Assembly: GCF_013391805.1 (NCBI RefSeq)
Contig: NZ_CP058364.1
Coordinates: forward strand, 682,501 to 746,500
Reading direction: 5' to 3'
DNA: 64,000 nucleotides
Source: Galbibacter sp. BG1
Lineage (GTDB): Bacteria > Bacteroidota > Bacteroidia > Flavobacteriales > Flavobacteriaceae
The translations under genes and the position numbers were made by a program. The notes beneath the pieces are model-generated. The model was not told the origin of the DNA. It saw only the letters and a program-made list of their open reading frames with translations, and ran no database searches. Numbering within the stretch: position 1 is the stretch's first letter; each line of letters starts with the position of its first letter. Shown one piece after another: positions 27,437 to 37,179 of the stretch.

Positions 27437-28144
27437 ATGTGGATCTCTGCTTTTATACTAGGTTTATTGGGAAGTTTCCACTGTATTGGAATGTGTGGTC
27501 CTGTTGCGTTTTTGCTGCCCCTAGACCATAAAAACAAACCAAAAAAAGCAGTGCAAATATTAGTTTACCACTTGGGGAGAATTGGTGCATATGCCCTTAT
27601 AGGTTTTGTATTTGGTTGGATAGGAAAAGGATTATTTATTAGTGGCCTGCAACAGCGACTTTCTATTGTTTCCGGTGTACTTATTGTGCTCGCAGCACTA
27701 TTACCTTTAAGAAAAAAGAATACTACTTTTTTATCTAAAAAGCTTATGGCGGGGTTTACTAAAATAAAGTCAACCCTAGGAAAACAACTAAAAAAGAAAA
27801 AGACTTCTACCCTTTTATCCATTGGTTTTTTAAACGGGTTTCTACCGTGCGGCTTGGTGTATATGGCGTTATTTGCAGCCATTGCTGTTGGAAACCCTTA
27901 CGAGAGTTCGTTATACATGATTTTCTTCGGGCTGGGAACGCTTCCGTTGATGACCTCAACAGTATATTTAGGAAACTTTTTATCGCTTTCCGCCAGAAAT
28001 AAAATAACCAAGGCTGTTCCGGTATTCGTGGTTTTAATTGGATTGCTTTTTATAATGCGAGGCCTTGGGCTCGGCATTCCTTACCTATCCCCTTCTGATT
28101 TACAACTAATGGTAAAATCGACCCCGAATTGTGTAGTGCCTTAA
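27437..28144 (+). CDS. SafE/DsbD-like membrane protein in cbb3 assembly operon
   Basis: 235 residues with about six membrane helices. FHCIGMCGP near residue 15 and FLPCGLVYMALF near residue 135 are the paired Cys/Pro-Gly motifs of the TauE/SafE and DsbD-type (PF13386) transporters. Homologues next to ccoGHI genes are thought to take part in copper or cytochrome maturation. It is the last gene of the operon and convergent with hemN. Confidence 0.85.
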   Translation: MWISAFILGLLGSFHCIGMCGPVAFLLPLDHKNKPKKAVQILVYHLGRIGAYALIGFVFGWIGKGLFISGLQQRLSIVSGVLIVLAALLPLRKKNTTFLSKKLMAGFTKIKSTLGKQLKKKKTSTLLSIGFLNGFLPCGLVYMALFAAIAVGNPYESSLYMIFFGLGTLPLMTSTVYLGNFLSLSARNKITKAVPVFVVLIGLLFIMRGLGLGIPYLSPSDLQLMVKSTPNCVVP

Positions 28145-28193
28145 TGCATACCAAGTTTTAGATCCCCAGCAGTACATCAATTTATGGGCCGTT

Positions 28194-29552
28194 TTAAACC
28201 GTCATAGAAAATAACTGTCGGTTTGGGGAAGCCTCTTTCAGGTATTTATCAAAAGCCATACAGATATTTCTAACATAAGGCCTACCGGCTTCCAAGATTT
28301 TAATTTCCAAAGTGTTCATTTCGATCAGCCCGTCTGCCTCAAATTCCTTTAAAGATTCCAGAACTTCATTTAAACCTTCAAAACACATGGAAAAATTTTC
28401 CCATGACGTTTCAAATTGGCACATTAGATTTAAGATATGCTTACGAATATTTAAATCTTCCCTATCCAAAACATGACCTCTAAAAACTGGAATTACACCT
28501 TCGTGCACTAATTGGGAATACTCTTTAATATTCTTTACATTTTGAGCAAAAGCATACCAACTATCGCTTATGCTAGAGGCCCCCAACCCAATCATAAGAT
28601 TGGTCTTTTGTGTGGTATATCCCATAAAATTACGGTGTAGCTTTTTGTTGTTCATCGCTACATTTAAAGAATCGTTCTCCAAAGCGAAATGGTCCATCCC
28701 TATTTCTATATACCCCAATTCTTCTAATAGGCGCTTTCCTGTTTCATATAGTTTTCGCTTCGCTTTCCCTTTAGGGATATCCCTTTCATCGAAGCCACGT
28801 TGACCGTTACCCTTGATCCATGGCACATGGGCGTAACTATAAAATGCAATCCTTTCGGGCATTAAACACAAGGTTTTATTAATGGTATCTACCACATATT
28901 CTTCTTGTTGAAATGGCAATCCGAAAATTAAATCATGACTTACAGAAGTATATCCAATTGCACGGGCCTCCTCGGTAACCCGTTTTACATTTTCAAAAGG
29001 TTGCACTCTATTTATGGCCTTTTGAATGGTTGGATTGTAATCTTGCACCCCAAAACTTACCCTCCTAAAACCCAAATCGTATAAGGTTTGTAAATGCTCT
29101 TTTGTGGTATTGTTGGGGTGTCCTTCGAAACTAAATTCGTAATCTGCTGCACGTTCTGCGTAGGTGAATATTCCATTGATAAGCTTTTGAAGGTTTTCCC
29201 CGGAAAAAAAAGTGGGTGTCCCCCCACCTAGATGTATTTCCTTGATTTTAGGGGTCGTTTCAAATAAATATAAATACAGCTTCCATTCTTCCAAAAGCGT
29301 ATCGATATAAGGTGATTCCACTTCATGGCGCTTGGTAATGTGTTTATGGCATCCGCAGAAAGTACAAAGGCTCTCACAGTATGGTAAATGAATGTAAAGG
29401 CTTAGCTCTCCATTATTCTCTGTAAAAGATTGCTGAACGGAAGTAGTCCATTTTTCCGAAGAAAAAGTATCCCCATTCCAAAACGGCACTGTTGGATAAC
29501 TGGTATATCGCGGTCCAGGCACATTATATTTTTGCACTAAAGAATTACACAT
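28194..29552 (-). CDS. hemN: Oxygen-independent coproporphyrinogen III oxidase (radical SAM)
   Basis: 452 residues. The radical-SAM cluster motif is Cys59-x3-Cys63-x2-Cys66 with Cys68 adjacent (YCESLCTFCGC), followed by EIHLGGGTPTFF. It decarboxylates coproporphyrinogen III to protoporphyrinogen IX without O2, letting haem be made when oxygen is low. Its promoter carries the same Fnr-like dyad and spacing as the oxidase genes, linking haem supply to cbb3 expression. Confidence 0.95.
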   Translation of the reverse strand: MCNSLVQKYNVPGPRYTSYPTVPFWNGDTFSSEKWTTSVQQSFTENNGELSLYIHLPYCESLCTFCGCHKHITKRHEVESPYIDTLLEEWKLYLYLFETTPKIKEIHLGGGTPTFFSGENLQKLINGIFTYAERAADYEFSFEGHPNNTTKEHLQTLYDLGFRRVSFGVQDYNPTIQKAINRVQPFENVKRVTEEARAIGYTSVSHDLIFGLPFQQEEYVVDTINKTLCLMPERIAFYSYAHVPWIKGNGQRGFDERDIPKGKAKRKLYETGKRLLEELGYIEIGMDHFALENDSLNVAMNNKKLHRNFMGYTTQKTNLMIGLGASSISDSWYAFAQNVKNIKEYSQLVHEGVIPVFRGHVLDREDLNIRKHILNLMCQFETSWENFSMCFEGLNEVLESLKEFEADGLIEMNTLEIKILEAGRPYVRNICMAFDKYLKEASPNRQLFSMTV

Positions 29553-29571
29553 AACTAGCTGATTTAAAACA

Positions 29572-29579
29572 CAAAATTA
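29572..29579 (-). promoter_or_regulatory. -7 box of the hemN promoter
   Basis: The plus strand reads CAAAATTA, i.e. TAATTTTG on the minus strand, an exact TAnnTTTG match 19 bp upstream of the hemN ATG. It begins 29.5 bp from the centre of the Fnr-like dyad at 29603-29614. Confidence 0.6.
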
Positions 29580-29602
29580 TAGCGTAACCGCCAACCAAAA
29601 AA

Positions 29603-29614
29603 TGATAATTATCA
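29603..29614 (-). promoter_or_regulatory. Fnr-like operator upstream of hemN
   Basis: TGATAATTATCA is a perfect 12-bp palindrome of the TGA-N6-TCA class, centred at 29608.5. Its distance to the start of the hemN -7 box equals that at ccoS (29.5 bp). Confidence 0.65.
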
Positions 29615-29704
29615 GCTTCTTGCCAATATCCTATAAGAAAAACTCTAAGGATGCTTGCCTTCAGAAAATAAGTAATAAAAAAATCGACCAACAGCAAATT
29701 TTAG

Positions 29705-29726
29705 ACGATAAATGTAATTTTATCGT
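29705..29726. promoter_or_regulatory. Palindrome upstream of the SusC-like gene
   Basis: ACGATAAA (29705-29712) and TTTATCGT (29719-29726) are perfect 8-bp arms around a 6-base centre, ending 75 bp before the susC ATG. TAATTTTA (29715-29722) inside it is one base off a -7 box. It could be an operator; it lacks a T-run, so it is not a typical terminator. Confidence 0.4.
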
Positions 29727-29801
29727 TAAAAAATTATTAATTTCCATGACCTAATCCCAACTACTTAAAACAAATTTCAATACTAATCTTAAAATTTAAT
29801 T

Positions 29802-32777
29802 ATGAAACAAAATTTATTTTTTAAAACACTTTTGTTTTTTCTATTGAGTACAACCATTGCGTTTGCTCAAGAAACTATCACAGGAATAGTAAAAGAATCT
29901 TCCACGGGAACACCCATTCCCAGTGCGAACGTTATCGTTAAAGGGACTACAAATGGAACTGTCACAGATTTTGATGGAAATTATTCTATAACGGTAGACG
30001 ACCTGCCCGTTGAGTTACAAATATCCAGCTTAGGATTTGAAAATAAATCACTAACCGTAAGTACGGCTGGAGCTTATAATATTTCCTTGAGCGAATCTGC
30101 CACCAATCTAGATGAAGTAGTAGTAACTGGACTGGCAACATCGGTAAAAAGAGCAAACTCTGCCAATGCTATTTCTTCTATTTCTGCTGAAAAATTAGTT
30201 GGAGTGGCACAGCCGCAAACTTTAGATGGAGCATTAGCAGGTAAATTCACCGGGGCCATAGTAAGTGCCAACTCTGGAGCTCCTGGAGGCGGACTCTCGG
30301 TTAAACTTCGGGGTACTACTTCGGTATTTGGAAACTCTCAGCCTCTATACATTGTAGATGGAGTGTATGTAGACAACTCTTCCATATCTGCGGGATTAAA
30401 TGCCGTTTCAGCCGCTGCTGCGGGAGGAAGTGCTTCCAATCAAGATAATCCAACCAACAGGATAGCAGACCTCGATCCCAACGACATTGAAAACATAGAA
30501 ATTTTAAAAGGAGCCTCTGCAGCAGCCATATATGGATCGCGTGCCGCAGCTGGGGTAGTTATTATCACGACTAAAAAAGGCGCAAAAGGAAAAACAAGCT
30601 TCAAATTCAATCAGTCTGTTGGTTTTAACGATGCAATTAATCTATTGGGATTAAGGGAATATAACGAAGAAAGGGTTCGGGCTTCTTTTGGGGATGCTGC
30701 TGTAGCCGATTTCGTGCAGGCAAGGGACTCCGGAAACCTTGTTGATTATGAAGATGAGCTGTACGGTGAAAACGGCTTTATAACAAATACAGCATTTAGT
30801 ACCAGTGGTGGTAGTGAAAAGACATCATTTTATGCAGGTATAAGTCATAAAAATGAAAGTGGTATTGTTAAAAACACAGGCTACGAAAGAACCTCGTTGC
30901 GTTTGAATCTAGATCATAGAGTTTCAGATAATATTAAACTGAACCTGAATACCAATTACATAAACAGTTCTTCTGATCGTGGATTTTTCAACAATGATAA
31001 CTCCGGTACAACCATTGGTGTTACCCTTACAGGAACACCTCCGTGGGTAGATCTTTTTCCAGACAGCAACGGGAACTATCCAGACAACCCAAATGGAGCT
31101 TCAAACCCACTACAAACAAGGGATTTGGTAACCAACAACGAACAAGTAAATAGAATTATAATGGGTGGATCTTTAGATTGGACTTTCTATAGAACAGAAA
31201 GAACAAACTTAAAGTTAATCGCTCAAGCGGGACTGGATGAATACGATTTGACTACACGAGCTATTTTCCCGAAGGAATTACAGTTTCAAAAACCTTCAAA
31301 TGGAGGAGTCAATGGGGTGTCGGTTCAAGGAAGCAACACCAATAAAAACCTAAATTATTCTGCTTTTTTAGTTCATAATTTTTTTACTGACAGCAATATA
31401 AACTTCCGAACTCAAGCTGGTGGAACAAGACTCTCTTTCGACAGAAACTCTTATCTTATAACAGCACAAGATCTAATCGCTTCAGAAACCAATATAGACC
31501 AAGCTGGATCTCAGCAGGCATCGCAATTTAGACTTAGACAAGAAGATGTTGGTTTTTTCGTACAGGAAGAAATTAATTTTAAGGATAAATTAATAGGAAC
31601 CATAGGTGTTAGGGGTGATAAATCTTCCAATAATGGAGAGTCTGATAAATTTTATTACTATCCAAAAGCGTCTTTGGCCACCAATATTCATAATTTCGAG
31701 TTTTGGAAATTTTCAGCCATGAATCAATTTAAACTTCGTGCGGCCTATGGTGAAGCCGGAAACTTTCCTGCTTTTGGATCCCAGTTCACCTCTTTTAACA
31801 GCACATTGATGGGAGGATTAAATGGCGCAAGTGTTAATGGTATAAGCCTAAACGGTGTCCTAGGGAACCAAGATATTCAGCCGGAAAGACAAAAAGAATT
31901 AGAACTTGGAGCCGACTTAGGGTTTTTGGACAATAGGATTGGGGTAACATTTACGTATTATAAAAAAGAAGTAGAAAACTTAATTTTAAATGCCGCCAAT
32001 GAGCCTTCTTCAGGTTTTATAACAGAGGTTGCCAATGCCGGAAGTCTAGAAAATCAAGGGTTTGAAGTTTCGTTGAATTTTATTCCCATAGCATCAGAAG
32101 GTTTTAATTGGACGAGTGGATTCAATTTTTGGAAAAACACTTCAGAAATAACAAGATTGGATATTCCAGCCTTTAATCTTGGAGCATTTGGGGCTACCTT
32201 GGGAACTTTCAGAATAGAAGAAGGAAAAAGTGCTACTCAAATTGTTGGTATTAGTCCAGACGGACTCGTACAGTTTGGGGATGCAGAACCAGATTTCCAG
32301 ATAACATTTAGAAATAATCTCCAAGTACAAAATTTTGAATTGGCCTTTCTATTCCACTGGAAAAAAGGAGGTGACAATATAAACCTCACAACTTTATTAT
32401 CCGACCTAAATGGAACAAGTCACGATTATGATGATTTTGGACTAGATCCTACCGGGGCACTTCCCAATGGAGACTACAGGGTGAGCCAATTAGGAACTTC
32501 TGCCGCTGTATTCGTGGAAGATGCTTCTTACCTTCGACTAAGGGAGCTAGGCTTGTATTACAACCTCCCCAAAAGCCGTCTAGATCAATGGTTCAATAAT
32601 GCCATTTCATCCATTCGAGTTGGTATTACAGGAACCAATCTTCTAAACTTCTTCGATTACAATAGTTATGATCCCGAAGTTTCAAATTTTGGATCTAATG
32701 GTATCTCAACAGGAGTAGAGGTTACACCATTCCCGTCGTCGAAAAGATTTATGTTTAATTTCTCCGTTAACTTTTAA
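29802..32777 (+). CDS. susC: SusC/RagA-family TonB-linked outer membrane transporter
   Basis: 991 residues: signal peptide (ends near AFAQ, residue 23), an N-terminal carboxypeptidase-regulatory-like domain (about 24-108, ETITGIVKES onward), a TonB box region (LDEVVVTG), a plug (about 115-235, with LYIVDGVYVD) and a beta-barrel ending in the aromatic FNFSVNF. SusC-type proteins import large ligands (glycans or peptides) with a SusD lid. Here the pair has no sensor, glycosidase or peptidase beside it, so the substrate cannot be inferred. Confidence 0.94.
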   Translation: MKQNLFFKTLLFFLLSTTIAFAQETITGIVKESSTGTPIPSANVIVKGTTNGTVTDFDGNYSITVDDLPVELQISSLGFENKSLTVSTAGAYNISLSESATNLDEVVVTGLATSVKRANSANAISSISAEKLVGVAQPQTLDGALAGKFTGAIVSANSGAPGGGLSVKLRGTTSVFGNSQPLYIVDGVYVDNSSISAGLNAVSAAAAGGSASNQDNPTNRIADLDPNDIENIEILKGASAAAIYGSRAAAGVVIITTKKGAKGKTSFKFNQSVGFNDAINLLGLREYNEERVRASFGDAAVADFVQARDSGNLVDYEDELYGENGFITNTAFSTSGGSEKTSFYAGISHKNESGIVKNTGYERTSLRLNLDHRVSDNIKLNLNTNYINSSSDRGFFNNDNSGTTIGVTLTGTPPWVDLFPDSNGNYPDNPNGASNPLQTRDLVTNNEQVNRIIMGGSLDWTFYRTERTNLKLIAQAGLDEYDLTTRAIFPKELQFQKPSNGGVNGVSVQGSNTNKNLNYSAFLVHNFFTDSNINFRTQAGGTRLSFDRNSYLITAQDLIASETNIDQAGSQQASQFRLRQEDVGFFVQEEINFKDKLIGTIGVRGDKSSNNGESDKFYYYPKASLATNIHNFEFWKFSAMNQFKLRAAYGEAGNFPAFGSQFTSFNSTLMGGLNGASVNGISLNGVLGNQDIQPERQKELELGADLGFLDNRIGVTFTYYKKEVENLILNAANEPSSGFITEVANAGSLENQGFEVSLNFIPIASEGFNWTSGFNFWKNTSEITRLDIPAFNLGAFGATLGTFRIEEGKSATQIVGISPDGLVQFGDAEPDFQITFRNNLQVQNFELAFLFHWKKGGDNINLTTLLSDLNGTSHDYDDFGLDPTGALPNGDYRVSQLGTSAAVFVEDASYLRLRELGLYYNLPKSRLDQWFNNAISSIRVGITGTNLLNFFDYNSYDPEVSNFGSNGISTGVEVTPFPSSKRFMFNFSVNF

Positions 32778-32787
32778 AAAATAACAT

Positions 32788-34104
32788 ATGAAAAATTATA
32801 TAAAATTTATAGCAATTACTTTGGTCTTAGTAGCTCTTGGAAGCTGTGAGGTAGAAGATTTTGCCGATTTAAACAGTCCCAGCTTAGAAGATATTGAAGC
32901 AAACCCCAGTATTGGAGATATCCAAGACTTAATAGGTGGGATGCAAGCATCTATGAGGAACAACTTAGGAACTTATTTCGACGACGTAGGCGTTATTGGT
33001 AGAGAGTTTTACCGTTTTTCTAGTTCTGATCCCCGATTTACAGCAGACCTACTCGGACGCGAAACTGCTATCTTAGATAATAATACGTTCTATATTACCA
33101 ATCCATGGGCTGCGAGATACAATGTGGTGAAGAGTGCTAATATTGTACTCAAAGCTGTCGACAATACCACCGCAGATATATCGACTGCCGAAAAAGATGC
33201 CATACGAGGATTTGCTAAAACCATTAAGGCACATGAGTTGCTTTTAAACTTAAACCTTACCTATAACAATGGAATACGAATAGATGTTGAAGACCCAGAT
33301 AATCTTGGCCCCATAAACGATTACCAAACTAGTTTAACTCAAATTAGGGAGATTTTAGATGAAGGGGCAACCAATCTTTCCAATGCTTCAGGAGCTTCAT
33401 TCCCTTTTGATTTGTCTGCGGGATTTGCAGGCTTTTCCACGCCAAGTTCTTTTCTAGAATTCAACAAAGCCTTGGGAGCTAGAATTGCAGCATATCAGGG
33501 GGATTTAGATGCGGTTACCACATATCTAAACACCTCTTTTTTCAGTTTAACGGGTGATTTAAGGCAAGGAACCTACTATGTTTTCTCTTCAGACGGTAAT
33601 GATGTTTTTAATCCCATGTTTTTTGCATTAAACTCGTCTACGGCTGGGGCTAGAATTATGCAACCATCTTTCTTGACTGATGCAAACCCAGACGATGAAC
33701 GCTTGAGCAAAGTTGTAGAACGCGACGAACCTCTAACCTTAGACGGATTAACCGGGTCTTACGATTTCTTTGTTTATACCACAAATACAAGTCCCATTCC
33801 AATTATTAGAAATGAAGAATTAGTTTTGTTATATGCAGAGGCCAACCATATCGATGCTCCTGCAGAAGCGGTAAACGCAATCAATGTGGTAAGAAATGCC
33901 GCTGGTTTGCCTAATTATACCGGGGGAACAGACCCGCAATCGTTGGTAGATGAAATATTAAACCAAAGAAGGTACTCTCTTTATGGTGAAGGACATCGAT
34001 GGATAGACATGAGAAGATTCAATAAACTAGATGAGCTCCCAATAGACCGTCCTCAGGATGATGTATGGGTAGAGTTTCCAATTCCGTTGAATGAAAACAT
34101 TTAA
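32788..34104 (+). CDS. susD: SusD/RagB-family outer membrane lipoprotein
   Basis: 438 residues with a lipoprotein signal (LVALGSC, Cys20) and the helical TPR-rich SusD fold; the C-terminus has the typical ERRYSLYGEGHRW-like region (NQRRYSLYGEGHRWIDMRRF split across two helices). It forms the surface lid of the SusC transporter. It starts 10 bp after susC and ends at a bidirectional terminator. It is on the short side for SusD proteins. Confidence 0.93.
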   Translation: MKNYIKFIAITLVLVALGSCEVEDFADLNSPSLEDIEANPSIGDIQDLIGGMQASMRNNLGTYFDDVGVIGREFYRFSSSDPRFTADLLGRETAILDNNTFYITNPWAARYNVVKSANIVLKAVDNTTADISTAEKDAIRGFAKTIKAHELLLNLNLTYNNGIRIDVEDPDNLGPINDYQTSLTQIREILDEGATNLSNASGASFPFDLSAGFAGFSTPSSFLEFNKALGARIAAYQGDLDAVTTYLNTSFFSLTGDLRQGTYYVFSSDGNDVFNPMFFALNSSTAGARIMQPSFLTDANPDDERLSKVVERDEPLTLDGLTGSYDFFVYTTNTSPIPIIRNEELVLLYAEANHIDAPAEAVNAINVVRNAAGLPNYTGGTDPQSLVDEILNQRRYSLYGEGHRWIDMRRFNKLDELPIDRPQDDVWVEFPIPLNENI

Positions 34105-34123
34105 TTGATACTTCAAATTGAAT

Positions 34124-34159
34124 AAAAAAAATGCCCCATTTTATAAGTGGGGCATTTTT
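34124..34159. terminator. Bidirectional terminator between susD and the AsmA gene
   Basis: ATGCCCCA (34131-34138) and TGGGGCAT (34148-34155) form a perfect 8-bp GC-rich stem, with A7 on the left (34124-34130) and T4 on the right (34156-34159), so it can act for both convergent genes. Confidence 0.87.
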
Positions 34160-34176
34160 AATTGAAATCTATTTTT

Positions 34177-36903
34177 CTACTGTGTCTTAGTCGTATCTTT
34201 CTTTTTACTACCAAATAATCCTTTTATTAAATTATCGGCTGCCTTTTTAATCTCATTGGTTTGTGTAGAATCTAATTTTGGCTTTTTATCGGATGTTGTA
34301 GCCGTAGTATCCTTAGATTTTCCCCCACCTAAAAAATTATCGATGGCATCTTTTACTTTATCACTTCCCTGATTTATAAGTTTGTCTTTTTGCATCTGCA
34401 CCAATTTATTTGTCAACTGCGTTGCAGTGGCATTCAAATCGGTTGAAATAGAAGGATTGCTATACGTCCCTCCAATGTTTGCGGTAACGGGAACTGTTAT
34501 ATTCTTAGCATCGGGATCGTTTAACTTGGCAATTAAATTATTAACGTCTTTCCCTAAATATTTGGCAGGAACATCGAAAGTTGCTTTGTAATCCATAGAC
34601 TTATCAAACCCGTGACTTCCGGCTACTTGAACATTAATGTCTTTATACTTTAAATTAAACGGTTTTACATTTACTTTTCCGTTATCGAAAGTTAGGGATG
34701 TTTTAATATCCTTGGTCTCCCCTTCTTGAAAATTCAAAAAGTTTAATTGTGTACCCAAAGTACTTAACAATTTTCCCTTTTCAGGATCGAACCCGCTTAC
34801 AATGGCCTCTGCCAATGCATTACCAGAAAGCGTTGTTAGCTGTGGGGTGAAATCGTTATTTAAATTCCCTTGTATGGAAAAATTGGAGTTTAAAACACCT
34901 TGAAGCGCACTTGCAATAGGTGTAATGACCTGTAACATTTCTAGACTCTGGAAAGATTCTGCAATATTGAAACTTTTAATCCCCAAGTCCATTTTAAAAA
35001 CAGAAGTTTCATTTTTGGTAGAAACCGATCCATTTAAAGCAATTTTACCTCCAAACAGACTCGAATTTAAATCTTTTAAGGTAACCGTTTCATCCTTAAC
35101 AATAAGTGTTCCCGAAACATCTTTTAAAGTTAAATTGTCGTAGATAACTGTATTTGCCTTCGCTGCAATGGTTGCATCCAAGAAAGAAGGGATTTTTATC
35201 TGCTCCTCTTTACCAGCGGTAGTTGTTTTGGGTGTTTCTGCCGGACTTTCTTTAGAGGTATCTTCAGTTTTTTCTTTTTCTTCGGAAGTGTTTGCGGGTT
35301 CTTCCATCATAAAATCATTCACTGCAAACTTATTGGAGCTTAAGGTAAAGTTCCCTTTTAAGGTTTCTTTATTAAACATATATCCCAATAAATTTTGAAT
35401 GGATCCTTTGGCGGAAATATCCGTTTGCCCTGTTTTGGCTTCAAAAGCATTTAGGGACACATTTCCAGGATTAAATGTTATTGCAGCGTTGGAAATTTGA
35501 ACCGGATTCTTCATTTCTTCCGAAGCAAATTCAAAATCTTTCAAGCCAAGCGTACCACTGTTCTTTGTATTTTGATATTGTTCTTTTTCAATAGACTCCA
35601 TATCGAAAGCTGTGTTTAGATTGGCGTCTAAAATTCCTTTTAAATCCTGTTCAGCAGGAAAAGGGTAGGCTTGAGAAAGATTCGATAAATTAATTCGCCC
35701 TTTCAAATTGGCATCCACCAAGGGGTTTCCCATTAAATGTTTTATATGTGCCTGAGCGCTAAAGACATCCTGGGCAATTTTAAAGTTTAATTTGTTAATA
35801 TCGACATACGTATCTTCTAAAATACCGGTCTCATTGGCTATTTTTGTATCGATATTGATATTGTTAACCGATTGCGGTAGGTTTGGATATTTAAAGGACG
35901 CATTGTTGGAGGTAATGGCAATATTGAAAGCAGGGATGTGCTCTTCATCAATAGTACCGCTTAATTTGCCATCTACCACAAAATCCCCAGTGGTTTGTAC
36001 GTTGGCAATATCCTTAGAATATGCTTCTGGGATTACTGCCAAAAAGTTTTTAAAATCGGAAGAAGGTGTTTTAAAAGTAATATCCACCTCTTGATTGTTT
36101 TCATTCACCTTTACAAAACCATCAAAAACAAGTGCCAATTGATTGATAATTGCTTTGTTTTCCAGAAAAGTATATTTATTCTGCTCTAGGTCTACGCCTA
36201 ATTTGGCATCCAGTTGAATAGGATTTCTTCGGAAGTAATTTACACTATCCATATCGAAAGAAATGAGCGCATTGGTTTCGGTATCCAACTCTGACTTCAC
36301 TACGGAAAGATCTCCTTTTCCGAAATGGTTTAAACTATCCAATTCAAAAAACATTTTAGCTTTTTCATCGTAATATTTTATACGCGAATTGGTAATTTCA
36401 TAATTCTGTACAGAAAAAGAAACGTTATTGGCGCTCCCGGCTGTGGCATCTGTGCCTTCGCCAGTTGGTTCAGACGGAGTTTCAGGAGCCGGTGAAGTAT
36501 CACTTTTGGCAATATCGTAATTGGCATTTCCATCTTTATCGACTAAAACATTTATAACCGCCCCATCGATAGAAAAAGAGTTAACCGAATATGGTTCTCC
36601 CGCATTATTAAAGATTTGCATAAAGGGAACACTAATATTTGCCTTTTTTGCGAACACCAAAGTATCTCCACTAAATGGTGCATTATTTATTAAGCTCATA
36701 TTTTCTACCGTAACAGAGGCATCTGGAAAACTTCGGAATAAACTTACATCGGCATCGGTAAAATCGAATTTTGCATTTATATTCTTATTAACCGTATTTT
36801 TAACGATTTTAATAATTTTTCCTTCAAAAATAAAAGGCGCAGCGATTAAAAAAATCACCAGCAATCCTATTATTATCCCTATAATTTTAAGCGCTTTTTT
36901 CAT
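34177..36903 (-). CDS. AsmA family protein
   Basis: 908 residues with an N-terminal membrane segment (about 7-27), an AsmA N-terminal region (SFRSFPDASVTVENMSL) and an AsmA-like C-terminal part (about 590-800, including LQGVLNSNFSIQGNLN), followed by a Lys/Thr-rich tail. AsmA-like proteins are bridge-like lipid transfer proteins of the cell envelope, anchored in the inner membrane. It is monocistronic, with its terminator shared with susD. Precise lipid cargo unknown. Confidence 0.88.
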   Translation of the reverse strand: MKKALKIIGIIIGLLVIFLIAAPFIFEGKIIKIVKNTVNKNINAKFDFTDADVSLFRSFPDASVTVENMSLINNAPFSGDTLVFAKKANISVPFMQIFNNAGEPYSVNSFSIDGAVINVLVDKDGNANYDIAKSDTSPAPETPSEPTGEGTDATAGSANNVSFSVQNYEITNSRIKYYDEKAKMFFELDSLNHFGKGDLSVVKSELDTETNALISFDMDSVNYFRRNPIQLDAKLGVDLEQNKYTFLENKAIINQLALVFDGFVKVNENNQEVDITFKTPSSDFKNFLAVIPEAYSKDIANVQTTGDFVVDGKLSGTIDEEHIPAFNIAITSNNASFKYPNLPQSVNNINIDTKIANETGILEDTYVDINKLNFKIAQDVFSAQAHIKHLMGNPLVDANLKGRINLSNLSQAYPFPAEQDLKGILDANLNTAFDMESIEKEQYQNTKNSGTLGLKDFEFASEEMKNPVQISNAAITFNPGNVSLNAFEAKTGQTDISAKGSIQNLLGYMFNKETLKGNFTLSSNKFAVNDFMMEEPANTSEEKEKTEDTSKESPAETPKTTTAGKEEQIKIPSFLDATIAAKANTVIYDNLTLKDVSGTLIVKDETVTLKDLNSSLFGGKIALNGSVSTKNETSVFKMDLGIKSFNIAESFQSLEMLQVITPIASALQGVLNSNFSIQGNLNNDFTPQLTTLSGNALAEAIVSGFDPEKGKLLSTLGTQLNFLNFQEGETKDIKTSLTFDNGKVNVKPFNLKYKDINVQVAGSHGFDKSMDYKATFDVPAKYLGKDVNNLIAKLNDPDAKNITVPVTANIGGTYSNPSISTDLNATATQLTNKLVQMQKDKLINQGSDKVKDAIDNFLGGGKSKDTTATTSDKKPKLDSTQTNEIKKAADNLIKGLFGSKKKDTTKTQ

Positions 36904-37179
36904 TTCTATTTTTATTGTTTTTCAAATGTCCATAAAACACCCGTGTAATCGTCTCCTTATATTATAAAGGAATTATTATGGATGTTTTATTATAATTTCT
37001 TTTTCATTGCCCTAAAAGATTCAAAAAAAACCTGCGGACTATTTTATTTTATATTTTTAGCTTTCTTTAATATTAACAAATTTGTAGTAAAATTTGCACA
37101 CTATTTTTAACTTTAATAAAAGTTTAATGTTTTTAAAACAATCGCTTTTAAGTATATACGAGATGAATAAAATAAAAGA

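Noticed and set aside
36521-36967. 148-residue plus-strand reading frame antisense to the AsmA gene
   Set aside because: Its hydrophobic stretch is the complement of the AsmA signal/membrane region; no homology pattern or promoter seen.
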